Made by a program: the position numbers and the translations under genes. DNA of 64,000 nucleotides from Haemophilus haemolyticus (lineage in GTDB: Bacteria; Pseudomonadota; Gammaproteobacteria; Enterobacterales; Pasteurellaceae), in NCBI RefSeq assembly GCF_003351405.1, contig NZ_CP031240.1, forward strand, positions 124,001-188,000, in the 5' to 3' direction. This document shows positions 1-10,444 of the stretch, one piece after another. A model generated the notes under the pieces. The model was not told where the DNA came from. It saw only the letters and a list, made by a program, of their open reading frames with translations, and did not search any database. The number at the start of each line of letters is the position of its first letter. The stretch's first letter is position 1.

Positions 1-109
1 AACTCATAGCAAGAATAGCAAACGCCGCTATCACAAAGCCAGAGCGATAAATAATGACGGTCAGATTATCTAAAAAATCCATCGGTGATTTAATATGTGG
101 ATCAGCCAT
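1..109 (-). CDS. Membrane protein, N-terminal part only
   Basis: An open frame starts with ATG at 109 and runs off the window start. An AGGA about 11 bases upstream can serve as ribosome binding site. The 36 visible residues have a short polar start (MADPHIKSPMDF) followed by a hydrophobic stretch (VIIYRSGFVIAAFAILAMS) that looks like a first transmembrane helix. I do not recognise the family from this fragment. It has the same orientation as mpl, from which it is separated by an uptake-sequence hairpin. Confidence 0.6.
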   Translation of the reverse strand, partial: MADPHIKSPMDFLDNLTVIIYRSGFVIAAFAILAMS

Positions 110-168
110 TCTACAAAGATTCCTTTTATAAATTACAAATTAAAAATAAATGTTACGTCAACTCAATA

Positions 169-214
169 AAAAGTGCGGTTAACCTAAAAACATTTTCTAA
201 ATTAACCGCACTTT
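169..214 (-). terminator. USS-dyad terminator after mpl
   Basis: Two opposed DNA uptake sequences, AAAGTGCGGTTAA (170-182) and TTAACCGCACTTT (202-214), form a 13-bp perfect stem just beyond the mpl stop, with A/T runs on the flanks. This is the usual Haemophilus arrangement in which an inverted uptake-sequence pair serves as a rho-independent terminator. Confidence 0.75.
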
Positions 215-216
215 GA

Positions 217-1578
217 TTATTTCTGTTTAAGCTTATCAAGAATTTTTTGATGAATGCCACCAAAACTGCCGTTAGACATCACCAAAATGTGATCTGTAGG
301 TTGGGCCTCAGCGACAATCATATCGACTAATCGATCTAAATTTGCATTCCAATAGGCAGGTTGTACACATTGGTTTGCAATATCTGCCACTTCCCAAGGA
401 AGATGTTCTGGTTGAAGCATAAACACTTCATCAGCTCGGCCTAGTGCAGGCGCAATTTCATCTTTATGAACACCCATTTTCATTGTGTTAGAACGAGGTT
501 CAAGCACTGCAAGAATTCGCACTCCACCACCCACTTTATCTCGTAAAGCAGTTAGCGTAGCAAGAATAGCTTCTGGATGATGAGCAAAATCATCATAAAC
601 GGTGATGCCATTAACTTCACCTTTTACTTCTAAACGACGTTTAGCATTTACAAAAGATCCTAATGTTTTACACGCATCTTCAATAGACACACCCGCATGA
701 TGAGCAGCTGCGATTGCCATTAAAGCATTATGCATATTATGTTGTCCCACTACATTCCATTTTACTTCTGCCACTTTTTCACCATGATGGAAAACCGCAA
801 AATGTGAGGCATCATTTGTAATACGCTCAGCAAACCACTCACTATCTTTGTCTAAAAATTGTTGCTGCGACCAACATCCCAATGCCAGAGTTTCTTTTGC
901 ACTTTGTTCACTCGCCGAACTTAATACCAAGCCACTTGCCGGAATAGTTCGAATCATATGATGAAATTGGCGTTGGATCGCTTTAAGATCATCAAAAATA
1001 TCTGCATGATCAAAACTAATGTTATTTACGATAAGTGTACGCGGATTATAATGAACAAATTTCGAACGTTTATCAAAAAAAGCCGTATCATATTCATCAG
1101 CCTCAATAACAAAATAAGGGCTGTCTCCTAAACGAGCTGAAATACCAAAATTACCGGCAATTCCACCGATTAAAAAGCCTGGTTTTAAGCCATTTTGTTC
1201 TAAGATCCACGTTAGCATGCCTGTTGTGGTTGTCTTTCCATGAGTACCAGAAACTGCCAATACCCAACGATCGCGTAATAAATGATCATGTAACCATTGA
1301 GGACCAGATGTGTACTTCAAATTATTTTCCAACACATATTCTACGCAAGGATTACCGCGTTTCATCGCATTACCAATGATTACCATGTCAGGCGCAGGTT
1401 GTAATTGTGCCACATCATAATTTGGAATAATCTGGATGCCTTGCTCTTCTAAAAAAGTGCTCATTGGAGGGTAAACATTAGTATCGGACCCCGTCACGTG
1501 ATAGCCCATTTGTTTCGCAATCATCGCCACGCCGCCCATAAATGTGCCACAAATACCTAAGATATGAATATGTTTCAT
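217..1578 (-). CDS. mpl: UDP-N-acetylmuramate:L-Ala-gamma-D-Glu-meso-DAP ligase (Mpl)
   Basis: Mpl is the cytoplasmic murein-recycling ligase that joins the tripeptide L-Ala-gamma-D-Glu-meso-DAP, recovered from old peptidoglycan, to UDP-MurNAc. The 453-residue length is normal for the family. The Mur-ligase signature is visible: an N-terminal nucleotide-binding GICGTFMGG (residues 8-16), the ATP loop SGTHGKTTTTG (about 110-120), the central EADEYD segment, and a C-terminal domain ending MSNGSFGGIHQK, which is characteristic of Mpl rather than MurC. It is a single gene with an uptake-sequence terminator behind it and a divergent lipoprotein gene in front. Confidence 0.95.
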   Translation of the reverse strand: MKHIHILGICGTFMGGVAMIAKQMGYHVTGSDTNVYPPMSTFLEEQGIQIIPNYDVAQLQPAPDMVIIGNAMKRGNPCVEYVLENNLKYTSGPQWLHDHLLRDRWVLAVSGTHGKTTTTGMLTWILEQNGLKPGFLIGGIAGNFGISARLGDSPYFVIEADEYDTAFFDKRSKFVHYNPRTLIVNNISFDHADIFDDLKAIQRQFHHMIRTIPASGLVLSSASEQSAKETLALGCWSQQQFLDKDSEWFAERITNDASHFAVFHHGEKVAEVKWNVVGQHNMHNALMAIAAAHHAGVSIEDACKTLGSFVNAKRRLEVKGEVNGITVYDDFAHHPEAILATLTALRDKVGGGVRILAVLEPRSNTMKMGVHKDEIAPALGRADEVFMLQPEHLPWEVADIANQCVQPAYWNANLDRLVDMIVAEAQPTDHILVMSNGSFGGIHQKILDKLKQK

Positions 1579-1736
1579 TGTACTTCTCTACTTATCAAGG
1601 AAAATGAAAAGTATAATAAAACAACTTTTATGAACTTTCAAAATAAAAGACTGTCGTAAAGGCTCGCATAGGCTATAATTGAGCCCTTGAAAAACGAGTA
1701 CAACTCAACTAACAAAATATAATGAAGGAATTTACA

Positions 1737-2336
1737 ATGAAATTTAATAAATCTTTTCTCTTTGCAAGTATCATCGCAGCTTCAATTGCATTAACAGCTT
1801 GTAACGATAAAGAAGAAAAAGTAGCAGAAAAACCCGCAGCAGCAACAACAGAAGTTACACAACCAGCTCAACAGGCAGTGCAGCAAGCAAAACAAGTCCA
1901 ACAAACCATGCAACAAACTGTACAACAACCTCAAGTGAAAACCGATGATTTAGTCACTCAAGCAAATGCAGAGTTTCTAAAAGTTGCGAATGTAAAAGTA
2001 ACGAATGTTTCTGTAACCAATGATTTAAAATCGTTTTCTATCACTTATGAAGTGAAAAACTTAAGCGATAGAGCCATTTTAGATGTACAATGGTTAACCA
2101 TTTATAAAGAAAATAACCAACCATTCTATGTTGCAAATCTTCCAGCATTACAATTTGGAAAAACAATTGCACCAAAAGCTAGCGAAACAGTAACATTATC
2201 AACAACTGAAGAAACCGTGCTTTCTCAAATTCGTCCACACTTGCAACAAGGGAAAAATATCCAAGTAGACATTATCGGGACTTCAGTACATTTTGCTGAC
2301 GGTTCGAAAGTTGGCTTAGTGTCAGAACAAAAATAA
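1737..2336 (+). CDS. Uncharacterised lipoprotein with Gln-rich linker
   Basis: The protein has 199 residues when started at the ATG at 1737, which has AAGGA at a good distance. An in-frame ATG at 1722 would add MKEFT but overlaps that ribosome binding site. A signal peptide ends in the lipobox LTAC (lipidated Cys 22), followed by Lys/Glu, an Ala/Gln/Val-rich low-complexity linker (about residues 38-68) and a beta-rich globular domain with NVSVTNDLKSFSITYEVKN. A DUF1425/YcfL-like fold is possible from the pattern, but I cannot show it. Probably a periplasm-facing lipoprotein; the function is unknown. It is monocistronic with its own terminator. Confidence 0.85.
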   Translation: MKFNKSFLFASIIAASIALTACNDKEEKVAEKPAAATTEVTQPAQQAVQQAKQVQQTMQQTVQQPQVKTDDLVTQANAEFLKVANVKVTNVSVTNDLKSFSITYEVKNLSDRAILDVQWLTIYKENNQPFYVANLPALQFGKTIAPKASETVTLSTTEETVLSQIRPHLQQGKNIQVDIIGTSVHFADGSKVGLVSEQK

Positions 2337-2342
2337 TCCTAT

Positions 2343-2374
2343 AAAAAATGCCTGTGTAAAACAGGTATTTTTTT
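2343..2374. terminator. Bidirectional terminator between lipoprotein gene and metC
   Basis: ATGCCTG and CAGGTAT form a short stem with A6 on one side and T7 on the other, placed between two convergent genes, so it can serve both strands. Confidence 0.75.
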
Positions 2375-2384
2375 ATCCGCACTT

Positions 2385-3572
2385 TTAGGCAATTCGCTCA
2401 AATCCAGCTTTTAAATCTGCAATCAATTCATCTACATCTTCAAAGCCAATATGAACACGAATTAACGAACCTGTAAGGTTACGTTTAATATTTGGACGAA
2501 TATGGGAAATTTCTTCTGGCTGATTACAAAGAATTAAAGACTCAAATCCTCCCCATGAATAAGCCATAGTGAACAGTTGAAAATGATCCATGAAATTTGA
2601 GACTTGTTCTGATGTCAATCGCTTAGTTAATTCAAAAGAAAATAAGCCACTGCTACCACTAAAATCTCGTAAAAAGAATTCATGACCAGGGCAACTTGGT
2701 AAAGCTGGATGGTACACAGTTTTTACTTCTGGTTGCTCACTCAACCATTTTGCTACTTTAATACTGCTTTCCTGATGTTGTTTTAACCGTACACCCAATG
2801 TACGAATACCACGAGCAGTCGTATAAGCAGAATCCGCATCCACCATCTGCCCCATTAAATAGGAATTTTCTCTAAGTTGATCCCAAGTTCGCGCATTCGC
2901 AACGGCAGTACCAATCATAATATCAGAATGCCCCACTAAATATTTCGTACCCGCTTGAATAGAAATATCAATATCATGCTCTAACGCTTTAAATAGAACA
3001 CCTGCCGACCAAGTATTATCAATCATAATCACAATATTAGGGTTCGCCTTTCTTGCAGCCTTCACAATAGTCGGAATATCGGGAATTTCCATTGTGATAG
3101 AACTCGGTGCTTCCAAGAAAAGTACTTTTGTATTCGGTTGAATAAGCGTCGCAATATCAGCACCAATAAGAGGATCGTAATAAGTTGTATCGATCTGCAT
3201 TTTTTTCAGCACAATATTACAGAAATCTTGGGTTGGTTCGTAAGCTGCGCCGCTCATTAACACATGGTCGCCAGTTTTTACAAAAGAAAGAATCGAATTA
3301 GTTACTGCTGCTGCACCACAAGGGTAAAGATAACAGCCTGCGCCTCCCTCCATTTCGCACATTAAATCTTGTAAAGCAAAATGTGTTAGCGTCCCTCTTC
3401 TGCCATAAAATAATTCGCCTTTTGCTCTATGTTGAGTAGCGTGTTTTTTATCTTCAATACTGTCAAATACTAATGAAGAAGCTCGCTGTAAAACGGGATT
3501 TACGGATCCTTGTGAAAAGCGTTTTTTACGCCCTGCATGGACAAATGTTGTTGATAGATTGTGTTGTTGCAT
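2385..3572 (-). CDS. metC: Cystathionine beta-lyase (MetC)
   Basis: This PLP enzyme of the Cys/Met-metabolism family cleaves cystathionine to homocysteine in methionine synthesis. The 395-residue length matches E. coli MetC. Visible features are YGRRGTLTH near residue 56 (phosphate and substrate contacts), the cofactor-binding IDNTWSAG, and the Schiff-base lysine in [11 protein letters not shown] (Lys 210). The C-terminal SWGGFESL and IRVHIGFED motifs are those of MetC rather than MetB. It ends next to a bidirectional terminator and is divergent from the peroxiredoxin gene. Confidence 0.93.
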   Translation of the reverse strand: MQQHNLSTTFVHAGRKKRFSQGSVNPVLQRASSLVFDSIEDKKHATQHRAKGELFYGRRGTLTHFALQDLMCEMEGGAGCYLYPCGAAAVTNSILSFVKTGDHVLMSGAAYEPTQDFCNIVLKKMQIDTTYYDPLIGADIATLIQPNTKVLFLEAPSSITMEIPDIPTIVKAARKANPNIVIMIDNTWSAGVLFKALEHDIDISIQAGTKYLVGHSDIMIGTAVANARTWDQLRENSYLMGQMVDADSAYTTARGIRTLGVRLKQHQESSIKVAKWLSEQPEVKTVYHPALPSCPGHEFFLRDFSGSSGLFSFELTKRLTSEQVSNFMDHFQLFTMAYSWGGFESLILCNQPEEISHIRPNIKRNLTGSLIRVHIGFEDVDELIADLKAGFERIA

Positions 3573-3708
3573 ATTTCCACCTTATTTTAGATAAGATTAA
3601 TTGCTTTAATAAATAAAATCGAGTATAAAATGTCGGCGTTTCAAATAGAACCGCGCCGCTATTTTGTGTGGCAAAACTTTAACTTAACTTTATATAGGAA
3701 TTATGACT

Positions 3709-4311
3709 ATGGTATTAGTAACCCGTCAAGCACCAGATTTTACTTCATCTGCTGTATTAGGCAATGGCGAAATCGTTGATAACTTCAACTTTAAAAAACA
3801 CATTGCTGGAAAAGCTGCAGTAATCTTTTTCTACCCATTAGACTTTACCTTTGTTTGCCCTTCTGAGTTAATCGCATTTGACCACCGTTATGAAGAATTC
3901 AAAAAACGTGGCGTAGAAGTAGTTGGTGTTTCTATCGACTCTCAATTCACTCACAATGCATGGCGTAACACTCCAACTGAAAATGGTGGTATCGGCCAAG
4001 TTAAATATGCATTAGCAGCAGACGTAAAACACGAAATTGCTCAAGCATACGGTATTGAACATCCTGAAGCAGGCGTTGCATTACGCGCTTCATTCTTAAT
4101 CGACACAAATGGTGTCGTTCGTCACCAAGTGGTAAACGATCTTCCATTAGGTCGTAACATCGATGAAATGTTACGTATGGTTGATGCATTACAATTCCAT
4201 GAAGATCACGGTGAAGTTTGCCCTGCTCAGTGGGAAAAAGGTAAAGAAGGGATGAAAGATAATCCTGAAGGCGTTGCAAAATACTTAAAACAAAACGCTG
4301 ATAAACTTTAA
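3709..4311 (+). CDS. 2-Cys peroxiredoxin (AhpC/Tsa type)
   Basis: A thiol peroxidase of 200 residues. The peroxidatic cysteine lies in DFTFVCPSE (Cys 50) and the resolving cysteine in GEVCPAQW (Cys 171), so it is a typical 2-Cys enzyme that reduces H2O2 and organic peroxides with thioredoxin- or AhpF-type reductants. The start at 3709 gives the family-standard MVLVTRQAPDF and puts AGGA nine bases upstream; the ATG at 3703 would leave only three bases. As I recall the H. influenzae Rd order, metC and pgsA are neighbours there, so this gene looks like an insertion or a loss in Rd. No reductase gene is adjacent. Confidence 0.93.
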   Translation: MVLVTRQAPDFTSSAVLGNGEIVDNFNFKKHIAGKAAVIFFYPLDFTFVCPSELIAFDHRYEEFKKRGVEVVGVSIDSQFTHNAWRNTPTENGGIGQVKYALAADVKHEIAQAYGIEHPEAGVALRASFLIDTNGVVRHQVVNDLPLGRNIDEMLRMVDALQFHEDHGEVCPAQWEKGKEGMKDNPEGVAKYLKQNADKL

Positions 4312-4328
4312 TCCGTAATTATTTACAA

Positions 4329-4355
4329 GAAAGCCACATAATGTGGCTTTTTTTA
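4329..4355 (+). terminator. Terminator of the peroxiredoxin gene
   Basis: Perfect 9-bp stem AAGCCACAT / ATGTGGCTT followed by T7, directly after the peroxiredoxin stop. Confidence 0.85.
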
Positions 4356-4411
4356 TATTCTTAGATACTTTAGAATAGGCGTATCTCTAACACCAAGAGC
4401 GGTTCATTTCT

Positions 4412-4969
4412 ATGAAATTTAATATTCCTATTTTCCTAACGATGTTTCGCGTAATCCTGATTCCGTTTTTCGTGATTGCATTTTATTTACCTATCGAATC
4501 TTCCCCTTTTATTACTACATTCATATTCTTTATTGCCGGTGTTACTGATTGGCTTGATGGTTATTTGGCCCGTAAATGGAAGCAAACTACAAGATTTGGC
4601 GCTTTTTTAGATCCTGTTGCGGATAAAGTAATGGTTGTCGCAGCCTTGGTTCTCATCGTTGAATACCAACACTCTCTTTGGATTACGATTCCTGCCATTA
4701 TTATGATTTCTCGCGAAATTATTATTTCCGCATTACGTGAATGGATGGCTGAACTCGGAGAACGTAGTAAAGTCGCTGTCTCTTGGTGGGGAAAATGTAA
4801 AACAACCGCGCAAATGTTAGCCCTAGGCGGATTATTATGGCGTTACAATAACTATATGGAAATTGCTGCTATAATCTTACTTTACATCGCAGCCATTTTA
4901 ACAGTATGGTCAATGATCCAATATTTACAGGCAGCAAAAGGTAGCCTACTAGATGAACTCAAACTCTAA
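4412..4969 (+). CDS. pgsA: CDP-diacylglycerol-glycerol-3-phosphate 3-phosphatidyltransferase
   Basis: This integral inner-membrane enzyme makes phosphatidylglycerophosphate, the first step of phosphatidylglycerol and cardiolipin synthesis. The CDP-alcohol phosphotransferase motif DG-x2-AR-x8-G-x3-D-x3-D is complete in DWLDGYLAR...[11 protein letters not shown] (about residues 45-72). The length of 185 aa is normal. Four or more hydrophobic helices are visible. It is a single gene between the peroxiredoxin and the tRNA cluster and ends in an uptake-sequence dyad. Confidence 0.95.
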   Translation: MKFNIPIFLTMFRVILIPFFVIAFYLPIESSPFITTFIFFIAGVTDWLDGYLARKWKQTTRFGAFLDPVADKVMVVAALVLIVEYQHSLWITIPAIIMISREIIISALREWMAELGERSKVAVSWWGKCKTTAQMLALGGLLWRYNNYMEIAAIILLYIAAILTVWSMIQYLQAAKGSLLDELKL

Positions 4970-4977
4970 TTCTGGAT

Positions 4978-5006
4978 AAAGTGCGGTATTTTCTACCGTA
5001 CTTTTA
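4978..5006 (+). terminator. USS-dyad terminator after pgsA
   Basis: AAAGTGCGGTA (4978-4988) pairs with TACCGTACTTT (4994-5004), with one mismatch in the right copy of the uptake sequence, followed by TTATTATTTTG. Confidence 0.75.
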
Positions 5007-5055
5007 TTATTTTGTCTTATTTTTAATCAAACAAAGTTTTTTTTTATTTTTTCAT

Positions 5056-5083
5056 TTGACACAAGACTATAAAACCGTAAAAT
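5056..5083 (+). promoter_or_regulatory. Sigma-70 promoter of the tRNA cluster
   Basis: A perfect -35 box TTGACA (5056-5061), a 16-base spacer and a -10 box TAAAAT (5078-5083) are followed by a GC-rich discriminator ACGCCCC. Such a discriminator is typical of stable-RNA promoters under growth-rate control. The first tRNA begins 40 bases downstream. Confidence 0.75.
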
Positions 5084-5123
5084 ACGCCCCGTTGTCACGC
5101 AGCAATGCTGATTAGTGATAAAT

Positions 5124-5199
<76 letters not shown>

Positions 5200-5203
5200 A
5201 TTT

Positions 5204-5290
5204 GCCCGAGTGGTGGAATCGGTAGACACAAGGGATTTAAAATCCCTCGCCTTTCGAGGCGTGCCAGTTCAAGTCTGGCTTCGGGCACCA
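5204..5290 (+). tRNA. tRNA-Leu (UAA)
   Basis: 87-nt class II tRNA with the acceptor GCCCGAG / CTTCGGGC, anticodon TAA in the loop TTTAAAA, a long variable arm (CGCCTTTCGAGGCG) and encoded CCA. It lies five bases after tRNA-Gly, so it is surely in the same transcript. Confidence 0.96.
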
Positions 5291-5340
5291 TTTAAAAACC
5301 AATCCAAAGATTTTTAAATTTACTTTAAAATCATCTAATT

Positions 5341-5416
5341 GGGTCGTTAGCTCAGTCGGTAGAGCAGCGGACTTTTAATCCGTTGGTCGAAGGTTCGAAT
5401 CCTTCACGACCCACCA
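5341..5416 (+). tRNA. tRNA-Lys (UUU)
   Basis: 76-nt cloverleaf. GGGTCGT pairs with ACGACCC, anticodon TTT sits in CTTTTAA, the T-arm is AGGTTCGAATCCT, and CCA is encoded. It is the third tRNA of the cluster. A weak CAC/GTG hairpin followed by T7 at about 5435-5453 may end the transcript. Confidence 0.96.
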
Positions 5417-5573
5417 CTTAAAAATAAAGTAAGCACCGAAAAGTGTTTTTTTATTGCCTAAATTTGGTACTACTTTTCAAATTACTGGCTTATTGAAAAA
5501 TAGCTATTCTCTCTATCCAATCTAAAATAATTAATATATTTTATCGCTACGTTATATTTTCTAAAATAAAATA

Positions 5574-5592
5574 GCGCCTGAAAATCAAGCGC
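5574..5592 (-). terminator. Likely terminator of the thrABC operon
   Basis: GCGCCTGA and TCAAGCGC form an 8-bp stem with one G-U pair and a 3-base loop, about 35 bases beyond the thrC stop on the minus strand, followed by an A/T-rich tract. Confidence 0.6.
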
Positions 5593-5626
5593 CATCCAAA
5601 ATACAATAAAAATTTACCGCACTTTA

Positions 5627-6901
5627 TTACTTCAATAAATAAGCCCGTAGTTGTGCAAAATCATTATCCATTTCATCAGAAAGCAATGGTAGCTGATTAT
5701 GTTTATCCAGTGCTTCAGGTAATGAAAGTTGAATACCAAGAATACGTTCTACGGATTCTTTAAATTTCGCAGGATGTGCTGTACACAGGAAAATTCCTGT
5801 TTCACCCGCTTTAAGTTGATCTTTCAACACCTGATAAGCAATCGCACCGTGAGGTTCACATAAATAACCTTTTGCCTGCATCGCTTTTAAGGTATCTTCT
5901 GTTTCGCTATCACTTAGCATTCCCGAGCCTAAATCAGTTAAATTCCAACCATTTCGTTTAAACAATTCTTCCACTCTCGGCCAGTTATTTGGGCGACTTA
6001 CATCCATTGCATTAGAAAGGGTTGCAACTGTCGTTTTAGGATCCCAATTACCCGATTTTAAATAACGTGGCACTGTATCATTTGCGTTTGTTGAAGCAAC
6101 AAAGCGTTTTATTGGCAAGCCTAATGTTTTTGCAATTAATCCTGCAGTTAAGTTACCAAAATTACCACTTGGCACAGAAACCACAACATTATCACGTTTT
6201 TCTTTTGACAATTGTGCTACAGCCTCAAAGTAATAACAAACTTGAGCTAATAAGCGGCTGATATTAATAGAATTTGCAGAATTAAGTCCGATAGCTTGGC
6301 GCAATTCAGCATCATCAAAGGCTTGCTTAACTAAAGCCTGACATGCATCGAAATCAGCGTTAATCGCAACAGTACGAATATTCCCACCTAAAGTACAGAA
6401 TAGCTTTTCTTGTAATGGGCTGATTTTACCTTTTGGATAAAGGATAACTACATTAATATTTTCTAATCCATAAAACGCATGTGCTACAGCAGCTCCAGTA
6501 TCGCCAGATGTTGCCGTTAAAATGGTAATTTTTCCATCGCCACGTACCGCAGCAAGTGCCTGTGCCATAAAACGCCCACCAAAGTCTTTAAATGCTAATG
6601 TGGGGCCATGAAATAATTCAAGTGCATAAATATTATCTTCCACTTTTTCTAACGGTGCAGTGAAAGTGAATGCATTTTTTACCATCTCATCTAACGTTGC
6701 TTTCGGTAATTCTTCACCGATTAAGGCGCCTAAGATTTTTTGACTACGCTCAACAAGAGGTAATTCAAGTAATTCATCAATGTTATTAAGTTGAGGAATA
6801 ACTTCAGGAAAGAATAAACCTTGATCCCGACCAAGTCCTTGACGAACAGCCTGAGAAAAAGTGACTTGTTCTTCGGGATGTTTGATATTGTATAAATTCA
6901 T
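5627..6901 (-). CDS. thrC: Threonine synthase
   Basis: This PLP enzyme converts O-phosphohomoserine to threonine, the last step of the pathway. It has 424 residues, close to E. coli ThrC (428). The PLP lysine lies in FHGPTLAFKDFGGRF (about residue 104). The phosphate-binding loop SVPSGNFGNLTAG and the ATSGDTGAAV motif are present. It is the third gene of the thrA-thrB-thrC operon, with a 43-base gap after thrB. Confidence 0.96.
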   Translation of the reverse strand: MNLYNIKHPEEQVTFSQAVRQGLGRDQGLFFPEVIPQLNNIDELLELPLVERSQKILGALIGEELPKATLDEMVKNAFTFTAPLEKVEDNIYALELFHGPTLAFKDFGGRFMAQALAAVRGDGKITILTATSGDTGAAVAHAFYGLENINVVILYPKGKISPLQEKLFCTLGGNIRTVAINADFDACQALVKQAFDDAELRQAIGLNSANSINISRLLAQVCYYFEAVAQLSKEKRDNVVVSVPSGNFGNLTAGLIAKTLGLPIKRFVASTNANDTVPRYLKSGNWDPKTTVATLSNAMDVSRPNNWPRVEELFKRNGWNLTDLGSGMLSDSETEDTLKAMQAKGYLCEPHGAIAYQVLKDQLKAGETGIFLCTAHPAKFKESVERILGIQLSLPEALDKHNQLPLLSDEMDNDFAQLRAYLLK

Positions 6902-6944
6902 ATTTAATCCGTTTTTAATCTGACTTTATCTATTTAAATTATGC

Positions 6945-7889
6945 TTATTTAATTTCTCTTGCGCCTTCGTTATCGACCTTACATACATGCACAAAACCTT
7001 CATTATTTTGTAAATAATGATTCTCTAAATAAGTTGAAAGTTTAATTGCAGTTTGTAAATCAGGGGCAATAGAGAAAATTGTTGGCCCTGAGCCTGAAAT
7101 ACCAGTGGCAAGTGCACCTAAGTCTCGCGTAGCTTGTTTTACTTCAGCAAAATTAGGTAACAGAGATTCACGATAAGGCTCGGCAATGACATCTTTCATC
7201 ATAATTGCAGCAAGGTTTTCCTGATGGGTATGGCAAGCATGTACAAAGCCACCCAAATGACGACCATGGGCAATCACGTCTTGTCGAGTATAGCTTTTCG
7301 GTAAAATTGCACGCGCTTCAGCAGTAGAAACTTCAATTCCAGGATACGCCAACACCCAATACCAATTATCAAAAAATGGCAATTTTTGACAAATATTGCC
7401 GAGTGATTGCACCATAAATTGCACACCGCCAAGATAGCAAGGTGCAACATTATCATAATGGATTGAACCAGAAATACGACCTTCCAATTCTCCCATCATT
7501 TCAAGCAACTCCATTTTCGAAAAAGGTTCATCATTAAACTGATTTAATGCCACTAATGCAGCAACAATAGAACAAGCACTAGAGCCTAAACCAGATCCAA
7601 TAGGCATATTTTTTTCGAGCGTTAAACGCAAAGGTTTCAGATTTCCTCCGCGTAATTTTAATTGCTCACTAAATAGCACATAAGCTTGGTAAACAATATT
7701 TTTTTGTGGTTCTTTCGGTAATTTACGAACAAAATAGCCCGCACTTTCTAACTCAAAACCACTTGAAATAGATTCTATTTGAACCACATCACCTAATAAT
7801 GAACCATCAATAGGAGAAATCGCAGCACCTAAAGTATCGAAACCTACGCTAATATTCGCGCTAGATGCAGGGGCGTAAATTCTTAACAT
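6945..7889 (-). CDS. thrB: Homoserine kinase
   Basis: This GHMP-family kinase phosphorylates homoserine for threonine synthase. The 314-residue chain begins [24 protein letters not shown], the usual ThrB start. It carries the GHMP ATP-binding motif [17 protein letters not shown] (about residues 94-110) and the C-terminal [12 protein letters not shown]. It follows thrA by 12 bases, implying translational coupling. Confidence 0.96.
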   Translation of the reverse strand: MLRIYAPASSANISVGFDTLGAAISPIDGSLLGDVVQIESISSGFELESAGYFVRKLPKEPQKNIVYQAYVLFSEQLKLRGGNLKPLRLTLEKNMPIGSGLGSSACSIVAALVALNQFNDEPFSKMELLEMMGELEGRISGSIHYDNVAPCYLGGVQFMVQSLGNICQKLPFFDNWYWVLAYPGIEVSTAEARAILPKSYTRQDVIAHGRHLGGFVHACHTHQENLAAIMMKDVIAEPYRESLLPNFAEVKQATRDLGALATGISGSGPTIFSIAPDLQTAIKLSTYLENHYLQNNEGFVHVCKVDNEGAREIK

Positions 7890-7901
7890 TGGGAATCCTC
7901 A

Positions 7902-10349
7902 TTAATGTTGTAATGTTCTTAAAATATCTGCAAAGATACCTGCCGCCGTCACCGCATTGCCTGCACCATAACCACGTAATAAAAGTGGGATAGGCTGGTA
8001 ATAACGAGTATAAAATGCCAAAGCATTTTCACCGTCTTTCACTTTATAAAGTGGGTTATTCTGATCGACTGCAACAATAGATACTTTACATTTACCTTCA
8101 CAAATTTTTCCAACATAACGCAATACTTTGCCTTCAACTTTAGCGGTGGAAACACGAGCTTTAAACTCTTCATCAAGCTGTGGCAACATTGCCATAAATT
8201 CATCTGCAGATTTTCCTTCAGAGAAGCCTTTCGGCAATACACCTTCAACTTCAACATCTGAAAGTTCAAGCTCAATTCCTGCTTCACGAGCAAGAATTAA
8301 TAATTTGCGCGCTACATCTTGTCCAGAAAGGTCATCTCGAGGATCAGGCTCAGTAAAGCCTTTTTCACGCGCAAGTGCGGTGACTTCTGAAAGAGAAAGT
8401 CCTTCCTCCAATTTACCAAAAATAAAGGAAAGGGAGCCAGATAAAATGCCTTCAAAATATTCAAGTTCATCACCCGCAGCAAGTAAGTTTTGAAGATTTT
8501 CAATTACTGGCAAACCAGCGCCTACATTCGTTTCATACAAAAATTTATGTTGGCTTGCTTGAGCGTTTTGGCGTAACTCATTGTAATAAGCTAATTCTCG
8601 TGTATTCGCTTTTTTATTTGGCGTAACCACATGGAAACCTTCTTTTAACGCACGAGCATAAAGCCCTGCTACAGATTCGGCTGAGGTACAATCTACAAAT
8701 ACTGGATTCACCACATGATGTAATTTAATGAAAGAAAGCAATACATCAAAATCTGATGGCTGAGTCGCATTTTCTAAATCGGTTTTCCAATCGTCTAAAC
8801 ATAATCCATTTTCATCGAGCAACATGCGGTTGGAGTTCGCAATAGCACAAACTCGAATTTCAACATTCTTCTTTGCTAGATACTCCTTTTGACGCTTTAC
8901 CTGCTCAATTAATTCTCCGCCTACTCCACCAACGCCCACTAAAAACATATCCACGACTTTTTTATTATTGAAAAGCGCCTGATGGGTAGCTTTCACCGCT
9001 TCAATCGCTTTATTTTGCGGCACAACCGCAGAAATTGAACGTTCACTAGAACCTTGAGCAATCGCCACAATGCTAATATTTGCCTGTGCTAACGCAGAGA
9101 AGAAACGTGCAGCAATGCCTTTCGCTTGCTTCATTCCATCGCCCACAACAGAAATAATGGATAAATCTTTAATCACTTCAATTGGTTCTAATTGATGTTC
9201 ATTTAATTCATTAGCAAACTCAGTTTCTAGTACAGTTTTCGCTACTTCTGCAGATTTCACTGGCACGCAGAAGCTAATACTGTATTCAGACGAAGACTGG
9301 GTAATTAAGATGACTGAAATGCCTGCGCCTGACATAGCTGAAAATATGCGAGATGCCATGCCTACCATGCCTTGCATACCAGGGCCTGATACATTAAACA
9401 TCGCCAAGTTATCTAAGTTAGTGATACCTTTGACTTGTAAACCTTCTGATTTCACATTGCCATCAATAATCGAACCCGGCGCAGAAGGATTTCCTGTATT
9501 TTTAATGACACAAGGAATATTTTGTGGCAACAATGGGCCAATCGTACGAGGATGAATCACTTTCGCACCGAAATAAGAAAGTTCCATTGCTTCACGATAA
9601 GAAAGGGTTGGTAATAAACGTGCATCAGGTACTAAACGCGGATCGCAAGTATAAACCCCATCCACATCGGTCCAAATTTCGCATACACTTGCGCCTAAAC
9701 AAGCGGCTAAACAGGCTGCAGAATAATCTGATCCATTACGACCGAGCAGCACCAACTCACCTTTTTCGTTACCCGCAGTAAAGCCTGCCATAAGCACCAC
9801 TTTATCTTTTGCGATACTTGCTGCATCAACACGTTTTGTTGATTCTTCAATTTCAACAGAAGATTCAAGATAACCGCCTTTTGCCAATAATTGTTTGACC
9901 GGATCCACAATATGTACGCTATAGCCATGCGCTTCAAACCAAGCTTTCATCATTGCGATAGAAAGTTTTTCACCTCGGCAATCAATCGTCGCTTTAACTG
10001 CATCTTCTACTTTTCCTGCCTGACGAATTTCTTCTAATAATCCTTTGATTTGAGCAAATTCAGCATCAATAAGCGCCTTGGTGCCATTTAAATCGAATTG
10101 ATTATTTTCGGCATGTAAGCCATTGACGATGTTATAGAAAATTTCGATTGCTTCGTTAAAATGCGTATCGGTTGGTTGATTTAATGCAGCTTTTTCAGAA
10201 AGGGCGACGAGATGATTAGTTATTTTGGCTGGTGCTGATAAAACACCTGCTGCCTGCTCTTCTAAATGAGCTTGCTCGATCAATTTCGCTGCTTGGGAAA
10301 AACGTTCCGGATTTGCAAGCGAAGTGCCGCCAAATTTAAGTACGCGCAT
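7902..10349 (-). CDS. thrA: Bifunctional aspartokinase I / homoserine dehydrogenase I
   Basis: This two-domain enzyme catalyses the first and third steps of threonine synthesis. The ATG at 10349 has AGGAG in front and gives [13 protein letters not shown], the canonical aspartokinase start (815 residues, as in E. coli ThrA). The longer open frame reaching 10445 runs through the attenuator and is not translated as ThrA. The order is aspartokinase (1-250), two ACT regulatory domains (about 315-460) and the dehydrogenase with Rossmann motif [13 protein letters not shown] (about 470). Expression is set by the upstream thrL attenuator. ACT domains make feedback inhibition by threonine likely. Confidence 0.96.
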   Translation of the reverse strand: MRVLKFGGTSLANPERFSQAAKLIEQAHLEEQAAGVLSAPAKITNHLVALSEKAALNQPTDTHFNEAIEIFYNIVNGLHAENNQFDLNGTKALIDAEFAQIKGLLEEIRQAGKVEDAVKATIDCRGEKLSIAMMKAWFEAHGYSVHIVDPVKQLLAKGGYLESSVEIEESTKRVDAASIAKDKVVLMAGFTAGNEKGELVLLGRNGSDYSAACLAACLGASVCEIWTDVDGVYTCDPRLVPDARLLPTLSYREAMELSYFGAKVIHPRTIGPLLPQNIPCVIKNTGNPSAPGSIIDGNVKSEGLQVKGITNLDNLAMFNVSGPGMQGMVGMASRIFSAMSGAGISVILITQSSSEYSISFCVPVKSAEVAKTVLETEFANELNEHQLEPIEVIKDLSIISVVGDGMKQAKGIAARFFSALAQANISIVAIAQGSSERSISAVVPQNKAIEAVKATHQALFNNKKVVDMFLVGVGGVGGELIEQVKRQKEYLAKKNVEIRVCAIANSNRMLLDENGLCLDDWKTDLENATQPSDFDVLLSFIKLHHVVNPVFVDCTSAESVAGLYARALKEGFHVVTPNKKANTRELAYYNELRQNAQASQHKFLYETNVGAGLPVIENLQNLLAAGDELEYFEGILSGSLSFIFGKLEEGLSLSEVTALAREKGFTEPDPRDDLSGQDVARKLLILAREAGIELELSDVEVEGVLPKGFSEGKSADEFMAMLPQLDEEFKARVSTAKVEGKVLRYVGKICEGKCKVSIVAVDQNNPLYKVKDGENALAFYTRYYQPIPLLLRGYGAGNAVTAAGIFADILRTLQH

Positions 10350-10387
10350 GATTGGTTCTCCTAGAGATATTGTGTTTTTAAATTTAT

Positions 10388-10422
10388 AAAAAAACCCGCT
10401 ATTCAGTTGAATCGCGGGTTTT
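10388..10422 (-). terminator. thr operon attenuator terminator
   Basis: On the minus strand AACCCGC, an ATTC/GAAT extension and GCGGGTT form a strong stem with a 4-base loop followed by T7. It lies between the end of the leader peptide (10445) and the thrA ribosome binding site, the position of a transcription attenuator. Confidence 0.88.
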
Positions 10423-10444
10423 CTGTATCCTGTTTTTTGGTGCA

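Noticed and set aside
7902..10349. Open frames on both strands inside thrA (for example 8128-8493)
   Set aside because: Shadows of a strongly conserved coding sequence.
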